The notes: generated by a model not told the origin, from the sequence alone. A stretch of 64,000 bases of DNA from Streptomyces katrae (GCF_000717655.1 NZ_JNZY01000001.1:124001-188000); one strand, 5' to 3'. Counted from the first letter of the stretch, positions 51,571-61,270 are shown. Program-made: numbers and translations.

Positions 51571-52590
51571 TCACGCCGAGGCGACCGCCGCGAACGCCGT
51601 CAGGGCGACTATCGAGGCGCAGATGCTCAGGTTCACCGCCCGGTGCTCCCAGAACACCGCGACGAACTCGCGGAGGGTGGCGCTCGGCCAGAAGTACGTC
51701 GCCGTCGGGGAACCGAGCACCTGCCCGTTCACCCCGGCCCTGCGGGCCGTCATGGCGGCCCGGAACGCGTGGAAGTTGTTGGTGACGACCACGCAGCGGT
51801 AGCCGGGGTGCGCCTCGAGCATGATCGTGCGGCTGAAGGCGAGGTTCTCCTTCGTCGTACGGGAGCGGTCCTCGAGCCGTATCTGCTCCTCCGGGACGCC
51901 CTGCGCGATCAGCCAGTCGGCCATCGCCCGCGCCTCCGACATCCTCTCGTCCGTCCCCTGTCCGCCCGAGACCAGCAGCAGCGGCACCCGGCCACCGCGG
52001 GCCACCTGGGCGGCGTGGATCTGTCGGCCTTTCTCCAGGCGGGAGGCCAGCAGCGGAGGTACCCGCTCGCCGCAGATGAGGCCGGAGCCCAGCATCACCA
52101 CGTAGTCGACGTCGCCGCGCACCGTGATCCGCCCGTAGAGGAAGGCGTACGTGAGGAAGCAGAGGAAGAGGAAGGAGACGTAGCCGACGAGCATGATCAG
52201 GCCCGCCACCATCGTGTCCACGACGCGCGAGCCCCGGCCGGCCACCCCGAGGACCAGCGCGATCAGCGCGAAGATCCCGAGGCCCGCCGCCATGGACAGC
52301 ATGTTGGTCGGGCTGCGGCCCTCCTTGCGGATCATCGTCAGGCCGTTGCGGATCAGGTAGCCGCCGAGTACGAGCGTGCCGACCGTCGGCACGAGCAGCA
52401 CCAGCAGCACCGCCATCGCGTCCAGCGGTGACGGCAGCTCAGGTATCTGGAACAGCAGGCCCGTCGACCCGAACATCAGGGTGAGGCCCAGCAGGACCGC
52501 GTTCCGGAAGCGCCGGCGGTCCTCCCGCACGCTCACGCAGAAGAGGACGAAGAAGAGCGCGGCGGGGACGAAAGCGAGCATGCCGCCCAT
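51571..52590 (-). CDS. YdcF/DUF218-family membrane protein
   Basis: A 339-residue protein with about five N-terminal transmembrane helices (residues 1-150), then a DUF218/YdcF domain (YVVMLGSGLICGERVPPLLASRLEKG, LLLVSGGQGTDERMSEARAMADWLIAQGVPEEQIRLEDRSRTTKENLAFS, VVVTNNFHAFRA), and a final helix. Relatives include SanA and ElyC, tied to envelope integrity. Starts at 52590 or 52581. Confidence 0.9.
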   Translation of the reverse strand: MGGMLAFVPAALFFVLFCVSVREDRRRFRNAVLLGLTLMFGSTGLLFQIPELPSPLDAMAVLLVLLVPTVGTLVLGGYLIRNGLTMIRKEGRSPTNMLSMAAGLGIFALIALVLGVAGRGSRVVDTMVAGLIMLVGYVSFLFLCFLTYAFLYGRITVRGDVDYVVMLGSGLICGERVPPLLASRLEKGRQIHAAQVARGGRVPLLLVSGGQGTDERMSEARAMADWLIAQGVPEEQIRLEDRSRTTKENLAFSRTIMLEAHPGYRCVVVTNNFHAFRAAMTARRAGVNGQVLGSPTATYFWPSATLREFVAVFWEHRAVNLSICASIVALTAFAAVASA

Positions 52591-52664
52591 CGTAGGCGGA
52601 CGGCCCGAACCCCCAACGGACCCAACGGCTGAGCGGCCTCACCGGACTCGCCGGCCTCGCCGCC

Positions 52665-54236
52665 TCAACGGCCCCGGTACGGCGTCCTGCGGACCGACCG
52701 GCCGGCCAGGACGTCCGTCCTGCGCCCGTCCCGCATCACGAACCGGCCGTCGACCAGCACGTGCGGGATGCCGGCCGGCAGCGCGCGCGGGTTCTCGTAC
52801 GACGACCCGGCCGCGACCGTCTCCGGATCGAACAGGACGAGGTCGGCGCGGTGGCCCGTGCGCACCAACCCCCGGTCGGGCAGGCGCAGTCGGGCCGCCG
52901 GGCGGCCGGACAGGTGGGCCACGCACTCCTCCAGCGAGAGCACGCCGAGCTCGCGCACGTAGCGCCCGAGGTAGTGCGGGAAGGTGCCGTACGCCCGCGG
53001 ATGCGGTTTCGCGCCCCGGAGGATGCCGTCGGAGCCGCCGGTGTGGACCCGGTGGCGCATGATCGCCCGGACGTTCTCCTCGTGGCCGACGTGCTGGAGG
53101 ATCGTCGGCCCCAGCCGGTCCTCCACCAGCAGCCGCCGCGCGGTGTCCCAGTCCCGCAGGCGCGTGCCGACGTACGCCCCGTGCGCGGGGTCAGCCGTCC
53201 CCGAGATCTCGATCGTCGTCCAGTCGACGGGGACGCCGTGGCAGCCGTCGGCCCCGGTCACCTCCAGCGCGTACCGGATGCGCTCGGCCTCGGCGTCGTC
53301 GCGCAGGCGGGCGAGGACGGCCTCCGGGCCGCCCTCGTTCGCCCAGCTCGGCAGGAGCGCGGCCAGGGTGGTGCAGCCCGGGGTGTACGGGTACGAGTCG
53401 AGGGTGATGTCGGCCCCGGCGGCGAGGGCCTCGTCGAGGAGGGCGAGGAGCGCGCCCGCCCGGCCCTCGTTCTCCGCGAAGTTCATGGTGGCGTGCGCGA
53501 GATGGAGCGCACAGCCGGCCTCCCGGCTCAGCTCGACCATCTCGGTGTACGCGCCGAGTGCGCCGCGCCCGTACGAGCGGTGGTGCGGGCAGTAGTAGCC
53601 GCCGTACCCGGCCACGACGCGGCACAGCTCGGTCAGTTCGGAGCCGGACGCGTACATGCCGGGGGTGTAGGTGAGCCCCGAGGACATGCCGACGGCGCCC
53701 TGCGCGAGGCCCTCGGCGACGAGCGCCCGCATCCGGTCGAGCTCGGCGGGGGTGGCCGGGCGGTCGTCCCAGCCGAGGGCGTACGCGCGGACGGTGCCCT
53801 GCGGGACGAGGTACGCGGCGTTGACGGCGATGCCGGTGCGGTCGAGCCGGTCCAGGTACCCGCCCACGTCCCGCCAGTCGAACTCGATGTCCTCGCCCGC
53901 GCCGTTCCACCCGGTGATGGCGGCCCGCACCTCGGCGAGCGTGCGGTCGTCGACGGGCGCGTACGAGAGCCCGTCCTGGCCGAGGACCTCGAGGGTCACG
54001 CCCTGGGCGGCCTTGGCGCTGTGGTCGGGGTCGCGGAGCAGGGCGAGGTCGCTGTGGGCGTGCATGTCGACGAAGCCGGGAGCCAGCGCGAGGCCGTGCG
54101 CGTCGACGGTGTGCCGGCCGCCGGAGCGGATCCGGCCGATCTCGGCGATCCGGCCCCCGTGCACGCCGACGTCGGCGGTGTACGAGGGCCCGCCCGTGCC
54201 GTCGACGACGCGGGCTCCGCGGATGACCAGGTCCAC
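52665..54236 (-). CDS. N-acyl-D-amino-acid deacylase (D-aminoacylase)
   Basis: Amidohydrolase of 523 residues. Metal-site motifs are APGFVDMHAHSDL near the N-terminus, a YYCPHHRSYGRG region, HLAHATMNF, and a late STGGSDG-type Asp (HTGGSDGILRGAKPHPR). It releases D-amino acids from N-acyl forms or from related D-peptide fragments. It is co-directional with, and 7 bp after, the fold-III PLP enzyme gene, so both probably act in one D-amino-acid breakdown route under the divergent IclR regulator. Confidence 0.9.
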   Translation of the reverse strand: MDLVIRGARVVDGTGGPSYTADVGVHGGRIAEIGRIRSGGRHTVDAHGLALAPGFVDMHAHSDLALLRDPDHSAKAAQGVTLEVLGQDGLSYAPVDDRTLAEVRAAITGWNGAGEDIEFDWRDVGGYLDRLDRTGIAVNAAYLVPQGTVRAYALGWDDRPATPAELDRMRALVAEGLAQGAVGMSSGLTYTPGMYASGSELTELCRVVAGYGGYYCPHHRSYGRGALGAYTEMVELSREAGCALHLAHATMNFAENEGRAGALLALLDEALAAGADITLDSYPYTPGCTTLAALLPSWANEGGPEAVLARLRDDAEAERIRYALEVTGADGCHGVPVDWTTIEISGTADPAHGAYVGTRLRDWDTARRLLVEDRLGPTILQHVGHEENVRAIMRHRVHTGGSDGILRGAKPHPRAYGTFPHYLGRYVRELGVLSLEECVAHLSGRPAARLRLPDRGLVRTGHRADLVLFDPETVAAGSSYENPRALPAGIPHVLVDGRFVMRDGRRTDVLAGRSVRRTPYRGR

Positions 54237-54243
54237 GGCGCGG

Positions 54244-55524
54244 CTAGAAGAAGGTGCGCACGTAGTCGGTGACCGTCCCGTCGGCCGCGACGACCGGGAT
54301 CAGCGGCCACTTCTCGAAGATCGTGCAGGGGTGGGACATGCCGAGGGCCACCCAGTCGCCGACGTTCACCCCGTCCGCGGAGCCGGTCTCCAGCCAGGCG
54401 TGCTGGTCGGACAGTCTGACCACGCGGACGCCGGTGGCGGGGCGCTCCTCGCCGGTGAGGGCGTCGCGGATGAGCTCGGCCTCGGGCAGGCCGAGGTCGT
54501 AGGCGATGTCGCGCTTGCCCGCGTTGACGAAGGCCTGCGTGGGGGAGGGGCGGGAGACGACCTGGGTCCAGAGCCGGAAGGCGGGACGCAGGCCGCCCTC
54601 CTCCGGGACGCGGTTGAAGGGGGTGAGGCGGGTGTACCAGCCGTGGTCGTGGGAGACGTACGCGCCGGAGCGCAGCAGCCGCAGCGTCGGCCGGGACAGC
54701 TCCGGGAGCTCGGCGAACACGTCGGCGACGGCGTCGAACCAGGCGGAGCCGCCGGCGCTGACGACGATCTCCTCGACGCCGGGCGCGAACCGCCCGGCCC
54801 GGTCGAACTCGACGGCGAGCGCGGTCATCCGGCGCAGGTAGGCGTGGACGGAGTCCGGGTCGGCGCCGGGGACCTCTGCCTCGTACCCGGCGATGCCGAC
54901 GAGGCGCAGGGCGGCGGCCTCGGCCACGGCGTCGGCGACGGCCCGGCAGTCCTCGTCGGTCCGCGCGCCGGTACGGGCGCCCTCGCCGGCGCCGAGCTCG
55001 ACGACGACGTCGACGACCTGGCCCTGCCCCTGCAGGGCCCGGTCCATGAGCTGGACCCCGCGCACGGAGTCGACGTAGCAGACGAAGCGGAACTCCGGGT
55101 CGGCGGCGAGCTCGGCGGCCACCCAGCGCAGGGCGGCCGGGTCGACGAGCTCGTTGGCCAGGAAGATCCGCTGGATGCCGAAGGCGCGGTAGACGCGGGC
55201 CTGGTGGGGGACGGCGGCGGTGATGCCCCAGGCGCCGTGTTCGAGCTGGCGCTGGAAGAGCTGCGGCGCCATGCAGGTCTTGCCGTGCGGGGCGAAGGCG
55301 AGGTCGTGCCGGGCGGCGTACGTGCCGAGGGCCGTGAGGTTGTGCTCCAGCGCGTCGGCGTCGAGCGTGAGGACGGGGGTGGTGAAGCCGCCCGTGTAGA
55401 GGTCCCGCTTCTCGGCGGCCAGCTGCCCGACCGTGAGCTTCGCCTGCTCGGCGTCGGGCGGCAGCCCCTTGAACCGGTGGTCGACCGGTTCGTCGGCGAG
55501 CCGGCGGACTGCGTCGGTGCCCAT
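54244..55524 (-). CDS. Fold-III PLP D-amino-acid deaminase (D-serine dehydratase/D-threonine aldolase-like)
   Basis: A 426-residue enzyme starting at ATG 55524 with an ideal AAGGAGGAA site. The N-terminal alanine-racemase-type barrel carries PLP Lys82 in APHGKTCMAPQ. The C-terminal D-serine-dehydratase-like domain ends with SHPCTIFEKWP, whose His and Cys are the expected zinc ligands. It should deaminate or cleave beta-hydroxy D-amino acids; the exact substrate is not set by sequence. With RidA and D-aminoacylase it forms a coherent pathway. Confidence 0.88.
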   Translation of the reverse strand: MGTDAVRRLADEPVDHRFKGLPPDAEQAKLTVGQLAAEKRDLYTGGFTTPVLTLDADALEHNLTALGTYAARHDLAFAPHGKTCMAPQLFQRQLEHGAWGITAAVPHQARVYRAFGIQRIFLANELVDPAALRWVAAELAADPEFRFVCYVDSVRGVQLMDRALQGQGQVVDVVVELGAGEGARTGARTDEDCRAVADAVAEAAALRLVGIAGYEAEVPGADPDSVHAYLRRMTALAVEFDRAGRFAPGVEEIVVSAGGSAWFDAVADVFAELPELSRPTLRLLRSGAYVSHDHGWYTRLTPFNRVPEEGGLRPAFRLWTQVVSRPSPTQAFVNAGKRDIAYDLGLPEAELIRDALTGEERPATGVRVVRLSDQHAWLETGSADGVNVGDWVALGMSHPCTIFEKWPLIPVVAADGTVTDYVRTFF

Positions 55525-55540
55525 GCGGATTCCTCCTTGC

Positions 55541-55566
55541 GTTGCATGTGCTGCAACGCTCGTTGC
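55541..55566. promoter_or_regulatory. IclR-type operator with overlapping dyads
   Basis: GTTGCA-tgtgc-TGCAAC (55541-55557) is a perfect inverted repeat, and its right arm also pairs with the following GTTGC (GCAAC-gctc-GTTGC, 55553-55566). There are thus three regularly spaced half-sites in the divergent spacer between the PLP enzyme and iclR genes. It lies only 17-42 bp from the PLP-enzyme start, so bound protein would block transcription. Assignment to the IclR protein is inferred. Confidence 0.6.
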
Positions 55567-55649
55567 GTGCTGTGCTGGTGGCTGTCTAACATTCCTGGTG
55601 TGAAGGGTCAACGTCCCGCAGCGCGTCCAGGGTTCCGGAAGGGCGTGGC

Positions 55650-56432
55650 GTGAGTCAGTCGGTGGAGCGGGCGCTGCGCATCATGCCGCTGCTCGCGAAG
55701 GGCGCGGCGGGGCTCGGCGAGGTGGCCGAGGAGCTCGGCGTGCACAAGAGCACGGCCCTGCGCCTGCTGCGCACCCTGCACGAGCACGGCTTCGTCTACC
55801 GCCAGCCCGACGGCCGCTACCGCCTCGGCGCGCAGCTCTTCGCGCTGGCGGGGCAGGCCCTGGAGAACCTGGACGTCCGCGCCGTCGCGCACCCCCACCT
55901 CGTCGAGCTCAACCGGCTCACCGGGCACACCGTGCACCTCGCCCTCCACCAGGACGACGAGGTGGTCTACGTCGACAAGGTCGACAGCCGCTACCCCGTC
56001 CGGATGTACTCCCGCATCGGCAAGCCCGTCCCGCTCACCGTCGCCGCCGTCGCGAAGCTGCTGCTCGCCGACCTCCCCGACGCCGAGCGGCGCAGCCTCG
56101 CCGAGCGCATCGACTACCCCCGCTACACCGCCCGCTCCACCCCCGACGCGCAGGCCTTCCTGCGCGAGCTGGACCTCGTACGGGAACAGGGCTGGGCCAC
56201 CGACCTGGGCGGGCACGAGGAGTCGATCAACTGCGTCGGCGCACCCGTGCGCGGGCCGGACGGGCGGGTGGTCGCCGCGCTGTCCGTCTCCGCGCCCGGC
56301 GTGGTCGTCCCCGCCGAGGGCCTGCTCGAACTGCTGCCGCTGGTCCTGCGCACCGCCGACACCGTCAGCCGCGAGTACTCCGGCTCCCCGGAGCACCCCG
56401 GCTCCCCAGAGAAGGACGAGGACACCCCGTGA
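55650..56432 (+). CDS. IclR-family regulator of the D-amino-acid unit
   Basis: A 260-residue regulator (GTG 55650). The N-terminal winged helix (LGEVAEELGVHKSTALRLLRTLHEHGFVYR) precedes the IclR effector domain (RYRLGAQLF..., AHPHLVELNRLTGHTVHLALHQDDEVVYVDKVDS; INCVGAPVRGPDGRVVAALSVSAP). It is divergent from the catabolic genes and coupled by a four-base overlap to ridA. A D-amino acid or derived keto acid is a likely effector, but this is not shown. Confidence 0.92.
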   Translation: MSQSVERALRIMPLLAKGAAGLGEVAEELGVHKSTALRLLRTLHEHGFVYRQPDGRYRLGAQLFALAGQALENLDVRAVAHPHLVELNRLTGHTVHLALHQDDEVVYVDKVDSRYPVRMYSRIGKPVPLTVAAVAKLLLADLPDAERRSLAERIDYPRYTARSTPDAQAFLRELDLVREQGWATDLGGHEESINCVGAPVRGPDGRVVAALSVSAPGVVVPAEGLLELLPLVLRTADTVSREYSGSPEHPGSPEKDEDTP

Positions 56433-56839
56433 CCGAGAAGACCGCCCTCACGACCGACGCCCACACCACCCCGCCCGCGAAGTTCTCGCACGGCGTGCGC
56501 AAGGGGAACATCCTCCAGGTCGCCGGCCAGGTCGGCTTCCTCCCGCACGTGGAGGGCCGGGCGCCCACCCCCGCCGGACCGACGCTGCGCGAGCAGACCC
56601 TCCAGACGCTGGAGAACGTCCGCTCCGTCCTGGAAGCCGGCGGCGCGGGCTGGGACGACGTGATGATGATCCGCGTCTACCTCACCGACACCGGCCACTT
56701 CGCCGAGATGAACGCCCTCTACAACGCCTACTTCGAGGAACAGGGCCTCAAGGAGGCCCCGGCCGCCCGCACCACCGTCTACGTCGGCCTGCCCGCCGGC
56801 CTCCTCATCGAGATCGACGCCCTCGCCGTCCTCGGCTGA
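56429..56839 (+). CDS. RidA-family enamine/imine deaminase
   Basis: A 136-residue YjgF/YER057c/UK114-type protein (GTG 56429, overlapping the iclR stop). Conserved are GNILQVAGQVGF, LENVRSVLEAGGAGWDDVMMIRVYLTD and the catalytic Arg region APAARTTVYVGLPAGLLIEIDALAV. It removes reactive 2-aminoacrylate-type intermediates. Those are just what a D-serine-type dehydratase, encoded divergently here, would release. Confidence 0.92.
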   Translation: MTEKTALTTDAHTTPPAKFSHGVRKGNILQVAGQVGFLPHVEGRAPTPAGPTLREQTLQTLENVRSVLEAGGAGWDDVMMIRVYLTDTGHFAEMNALYNAYFEEQGLKEAPAARTTVYVGLPAGLLIEIDALAVLG

Positions 56840-56848
56840 CCGCGGCCC

Positions 56849-57028
56849 TCAGAACGGCCAGTTGACGCCCAGCCATACCCCGCCCCCCGAAACGAGCGCG
56901 GAGCCCATCCAGCCGATCAGCCGCGCGGGACGCCGGGCGAGACTCATCTCGAAGGTGCCGACACGCAGTTCGAAGTACGGGCGGGGGCGCGGGGGCGTGG
57001 ACTCGGACCGGGACGGGGACGCGGGCAT
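56849..57028 (-). CDS. Small hypothetical protein
   Basis: A 59-residue protein from ATG 57028 (AAGGAG upstream). A Pro/Arg/Ser-rich start is followed by FELRVGTFEMSLARRPARLIGWMGSALVSGGGVWLGVNWPF, with a single hydrophobic end segment. Similar short proteins are, to my memory, common in Streptomyces, but their function is unknown. The longer open frame to 57214 has poor support. Confidence 0.6.
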   Translation of the reverse strand: MPASPSRSESTPPRPRPYFELRVGTFEMSLARRPARLIGWMGSALVSGGGVWLGVNWPF

Positions 57029-57201
57029 GGCGGGGCTCCTTCGCATCACGGCCGGGGCCTGTCCACGGCCGGTGGAGCCACAGGCCATCATGTCCCGGCC
57101 CGGCGCAGCGCGTTCCGGGAAGTCACGGCCCCGTCCCGGACGGCGCCGCGTGCGTCCCGGAAACGGCCCGCACCGTCCGGACGTCCGGGAAAATCGGCGC
57201 C

Positions 57202-58809
57202 ATGAACGACTCATGGGGCCAATTCCGCTCGGATCTCCGGTCCTTGAAGGAAGCCGCCGGGATGAGCTACCGGGAGATCGGGGACGCGGCCAAGGAGAGG
57301 GACGCCTGCCTGCCCAGGTCGACCGTGTCGGACCTGCTGGGCAAGGCGGACAAGAGGGCCGGGAAGGAGTGCACCGGGCTGCTCGCGCACCTGGTCGCGA
57401 TCCTGCTCGCCAACACCGCGCAGGACCACCCGTCCGCCGCCCCGTGGCGGGACCGGGCGGCCTGGCAGCGCCGCTGGGAGGCGCTCGACGACCGGGACCG
57501 CGCCGGTGCCTCGCCGCCGAAGGCCACAGGAACCGAAGGACTGTTCGGCTGGGACGGCGCCCTCGCGAAACCGGGACGGGGGGGCGATACCGAGGTCGCC
57601 TGGCTCGGAGACCGGCGCACGTCCCGTATGGCCGCCGTCATCAGTGAACTCGCGGCCTTGGGCATGTACCGCCAGGCCTGCGATGTCGCGTGGGAACTCC
57701 AGCGCTGCGTCGAGGGGACGCGCGGGCCGCAGGACCCGGGGTCGCTCCCCGTCCGGCACGTGGCCGCTTTCTGGACCGGGGCGGCGGGGGACCCGTACAC
57801 GGCGCGGGACCTGACCGCCGCCCTCCTGGCCGACTGCCGCGCGGCCCTCGGCGAGAAGCACCCGTTCAGCCGGCTCGCCGTCCTGCGATTGGCTGCCTGG
57901 ACGGCGGCCGCCGGAGACCCGGCTGAGGGGCGCAGACTTTACCGGGAGCTCACCCGCGACGGCTCGGACGATCGGATCGCGCTGCTCGCCCGGCTCGGCG
58001 GGGCCCGTGCTGCCCTGCGGGTCGGCGAGGCCGACGAGGCCGGGGACCAGTTGTCCCGCCTGCTGCCCGACCTCGTGGCGGAGTACGGGGAGCACCACCC
58101 CGTGGTGATGGGTGCCCGGATCACCGAGACGAACTCGTACTGGAGGGACACACGGTGCGCCGCGTGTAGCCGGGTGCGGCTGGAGGATCTCGTGGCCGAC
58201 GCCACCGATCGCCTGGGCCGGGCGCACCCGCTGACCCTGCGCGCGCGGGCTCTGCACGCCCGGCTCGTCTTCGCCGACGGAGACCGGCGCCTCGCGCTCG
58301 AACTGGCCGAGGAGGCTTACCGCGAATCCGTCCGCGTAAGGGGCGCTGATCACCCCGACAGTCTCTCCGCCGGCAACATCCTGGGCCTCACCCTGGCGGC
58401 CGCGGACGTGCTCGCCGCCACGGAGATGCTCAGAAACCTGCACGAACGCGCCGGCAAGGCCCTGGGACCCGAGCATCACCGCACGCTGGCCATCGGCCAC
58501 AACCTGGCCGTCGTGACGCATCACAGCGACCCGCGGACCGCCAGGCTGCTGTACGAGGAGGTAAGGGATGCGCGGATCCGGGTGCTGGGCGCCGAACACC
58601 CCCATACGCTGCTGACACGGCTGGCCCTCGCGTACGCGGTGCTTGGGCTCGACGGGGCGGATGCGGCCCGCCCGCTCATCGAAGAGGTCCACCGCGCGCG
58701 CGTCCGGGTGCTCGGGTCCGGGCACCCGGACGTCGAGCGAACCCGCAAGCTCCTCCGGGTCGCGGCGTCGGCGGTACCCGCCCTGCCGAGCGGTCCGTCC
58801 GAACGCTGA
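57202..58809 (+). CDS. HTH protein with tetratricopeptide repeats
   Basis: A 535-residue cytosolic protein. The N-terminal ~75 residues look like an XRE-type helix-turn-helix (FRSDLRSLKEAAGMSYREIGDAAKERDACLPRSTVSDLLGK). A linker follows, then about seven TPR-like units with the recurrent LGxEHPHTL(A/L) pattern (VRGADHPDSL, LGPEHHRTL, LGAEHPHTL, LGSGHPDVERT). Such regulators act as sensor-scaffolds in Streptomyces; no ATPase domain is present. Its ligand and targets are unknown. Confidence 0.78.
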   Translation: MNDSWGQFRSDLRSLKEAAGMSYREIGDAAKERDACLPRSTVSDLLGKADKRAGKECTGLLAHLVAILLANTAQDHPSAAPWRDRAAWQRRWEALDDRDRAGASPPKATGTEGLFGWDGALAKPGRGGDTEVAWLGDRRTSRMAAVISELAALGMYRQACDVAWELQRCVEGTRGPQDPGSLPVRHVAAFWTGAAGDPYTARDLTAALLADCRAALGEKHPFSRLAVLRLAAWTAAAGDPAEGRRLYRELTRDGSDDRIALLARLGGARAALRVGEADEAGDQLSRLLPDLVAEYGEHHPVVMGARITETNSYWRDTRCAACSRVRLEDLVADATDRLGRAHPLTLRARALHARLVFADGDRRLALELAEEAYRESVRVRGADHPDSLSAGNILGLTLAAADVLAATEMLRNLHERAGKALGPEHHRTLAIGHNLAVVTHHSDPRTARLLYEEVRDARIRVLGAEHPHTLLTRLALAYAVLGLDGADAARPLIEEVHRARVRVLGSGHPDVERTRKLLRVAASAVPALPSGPSER

Positions 58810-58856
58810 GCGGGGCGCCCCCCTGGCGGTGAGGCGCCCCCGGGCGAGCCCTCAGA

Positions 58857-60194
58857 TCACGTGCAGTACTGCGACTGCTTGCCGATCGAGCGGTACATGC
58901 AGTCCGCGTTCTCCAGCAGTTGCAGGACGGCGTCGCGGTTGCGTGCCGTCTCGCGGTCGATCACCTCGTCCGGCGGGTAGAAGCCGCCCCCGCCGCCCGT
59001 CTCGGACGGGTACATCTCGAAGGTGTAGGCGAAGATCTTCTGGTTGCCCCACAGCCAGTCGTCGATCGTCCCGTCCGTGATGTACAGGTCGCTCGACTGC
59101 TCCGGCGTGTAGCCGTTGCTGTTGGCCATGCTCGTGCCGATGGTCTTGTACACGGCGAGGTCGTCGGCCGTAAGGCCCGGCGCCGTGTCGTTGTACGTCC
59201 ACCCGAACGGCCAGAGCACCAGTTCGCTGTACGTGTGGAAGTCGATGGCGGCGGTGATCTGCTGCTTGCCGCCGACCACGCGGCTGCGGACGAAGTCCGA
59301 GACCACCTTCACCTCGGGCCCGGACTCGGCGGCCGCACCGCGGTAGGTCTCCGAGCTCTTGCTGCCGCTGGAGCCGCCGCAGCAGCCCCACTTGTAGTTC
59401 CAGTTCCGGTTCAGGTCGGTGCCGACGTACGAGGAGCCCGAGTTCGGCTGCCGGTTCTTGCGCCAGGAGCGGTAGGAGCCGGTCGCGATGTCGTACTCGC
59501 CGCCGTCCGGGTTGAGGTCCGGCACGATCCAGATCTCACGGCCGTTGACCATGTTGGTGATCCGCGTGTCGCTGCCGTACTTGGAGCCGAACTCCTTGAG
59601 CAGGTAGAGCGCCATTTCGACGGTCAGGTGCTCGCGGGCGTGCTGGTGGTGCGTGAAGAGCACCTCGGGCTCGTTCTCGTCGGTCGCGACGTTGTCGCTG
59701 ATCTTGATGGCGACGATGTCCCGGCCCTGGTACGACTTTCCGATCACCTTCTTGCTCATGATCGAGGGGTACTGCGCGATGCGCTGGTCGATCTCCGTGT
59801 TCGCCTCGGCGTAGTTGTGGTACATCGAGTCCTTGGACGGGAAGTCCATCGGGCTCGCCGCCACGCCCCGCTCGGAGCGGTCCGGCGGCCCGGGCAGCGC
59901 GGTCAGCTTGTAGCCGAGCGCCCGCAGTTCCTTGGCCTGCATCGGGTCGGCGCTGACGACGACCGAGCGGGCGTCGACCTCGTCGATCGAGACGCCCGTA
60001 CGGAGCAGGGCCGTTCGCTCGGCCGCGGTGGACGGGCCCTTGACCTCGTACTGGACGACGGACTCGTCCTGGGTGGCGGTCGACGGTGTGGGCGGTGGGG
60101 CCGCCGTCGCGCTCATGCCGTAGGCGGGTGCGCCGAGCGCGAGAGCGAGCAGGGCCGCCGTGACGGCGGCCCTGCGTCGGGTGTGGAGCCGCAT
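58857..60194 (-). CDS. Secreted zinc carboxypeptidase, M14 family
   Basis: A 445-residue secreted metallocarboxypeptidase (ATG 60194, AGGAG site). The signal peptide covers residues 1-31, a propeptide about 40-105 ([28 protein letters not shown]), and the catalytic domain about 115-430. Zinc ligands are His185 and Glu188 (HAREH) and His320 (DFHTYSEL); the catalytic base is Glu393 (TFEMYPSE). [10 protein letters not shown] and TDLNRNW give substrate-binding residues. It resembles the Streptomyces carboxypeptidase T/SG type. Confidence 0.93.
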   Translation of the reverse strand: MRLHTRRRAAVTAALLALALGAPAYGMSATAAPPPTPSTATQDESVVQYEVKGPSTAAERTALLRTGVSIDEVDARSVVVSADPMQAKELRALGYKLTALPGPPDRSERGVAASPMDFPSKDSMYHNYAEANTEIDQRIAQYPSIMSKKVIGKSYQGRDIVAIKISDNVATDENEPEVLFTHHQHAREHLTVEMALYLLKEFGSKYGSDTRITNMVNGREIWIVPDLNPDGGEYDIATGSYRSWRKNRQPNSGSSYVGTDLNRNWNYKWGCCGGSSGSKSSETYRGAAAESGPEVKVVSDFVRSRVVGGKQQITAAIDFHTYSELVLWPFGWTYNDTAPGLTADDLAVYKTIGTSMANSNGYTPEQSSDLYITDGTIDDWLWGNQKIFAYTFEMYPSETGGGGGFYPPDEVIDRETARNRDAVLQLLENADCMYRSIGKQSQYCT

Positions 60195-60334
60195 GCGTTC
60201 TCCTGGGTGGGAGTGTGGGGTAGCCGTGCGGACGCGCACAGCGTGCTCTTATGGCATGTCCCGGTCAAGGACTGCATTCCGGCCAAATCTGCCGGACGGC
60301 CACCCGCCGGGACGGCCACTCCCACACGTACCGC

Positions 60335-61003
60335 CTAGGGCAGGCCGTGAACCTTCGGCCCCACCGAGTTGGACCAAGCGCTCCCCGCCTTGGCGTCCCA
60401 GTTGGTCGACCAGGTCATCGCGCCGCGCAGCCCCGGGTAGGTCTTCGAGGGCTTGAAGGATCCGCAGTTCGTGCCCCTGGTCAGGCAGTCCAGGGCGTTG
60501 TTCACGATGGTCGGGGAGACGTACCCGCTGCCCGCGCCGCTCGGCGAGGCCGGCACGCCGATGCCCACCTGCGAGGGGTCGAGGCCGCCCTCGAGCTGGA
60601 TGCAGGCCAGCGCGGTGAGGAAGTCCACCGAGCCCTGGGAGTAGACCTTGCCGTCGCAGCCGTTCATCGAGCCGCTGTTGTAGTACTGCATGTTGACGAC
60701 GGTGAGGATGTCCTTGATGTTCAGCGCCGTCTTGAAGTAGCCGCCCGCCGTCGACTGCATGTCGATGGTCTGCGGGGCCATCGTGATGACGAGCGAGGGG
60801 CCGGCCTTGGCAGACAGCGAGCGCAGCGCCTGCGTCATGTAGGCCGGGTTGAGCCCGTTCTCCAGGTCGATGTCGATCCCGCTGAAGCCGTACTCCTGCA
60901 TCAGCGCGTACGCCGAATTCGCCAGGTTGTTCGCGGAGGCCGAGTCGTTGACCGAGATGGTGCCCTTCTCGCCGCCGATCGAGAGGATGACGGACTTGCC
61001 GTC
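60335..61003 (-). pseudogene. 5'-truncated family 18 chitinase
   Basis: The minus-strand frame carries the C-terminal two-thirds of a GH18 chitinase D-like domain: GKSVILSIGG at the break, the catalytic DxxDxDxE motif as GFSGIDIDLENG, VITMAPQT, MQYYNS and a WSTNWD end. Upstream of about 61003 the homology stops. The signal peptide, any binding module and the first strands are gone, replaced by the oppositely oriented OmpA fragment. The open frame runs on upstream but reads antisense to that fragment. It is presumably not expressed or secreted. Confidence 0.8.
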
Positions 61004-61270
61004 AACACCCAGAAGGCGACCCGCGTCCGGGTCTTCGGGTTCACCGACGACCAGGGCAGCTACGAGCACGGCAAGGAGCTCTCCAAGCAGCGCGCCGACG
61101 CCGTTCAGGCGGAGCTCGCCAAGACCGTCACCAGCCCCGGCGTCATCTACGACGTCCGGGGCTACAGCGAGGACTACCCGATCGCCGACAACGGCACCGA
61201 GGAAGGCCGCAAGAAGAACCGCCGCGTCGAGATCACCTTCCCCCGCACCACCGCCGCCGGCGGCAGCTAG
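61004..61270 (+). pseudogene. 5'-truncated OmpA-domain protein
   Basis: The last ~88 residues of an OmpA/MotB-type peptidoglycan-binding domain: RVRVFGFTDDQGSYEHGKELSKQRADAVQ, then VRGYSEDYPIADNGTEEGRKKNRRVEI. The usual start of the domain and all upstream parts are missing; homology begins at the junction near 61001-61006. The open frame continues upstream only as antisense of the chitinase remnant. It overlaps the convergent membrane-protein gene by four bases. Confidence 0.78.
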
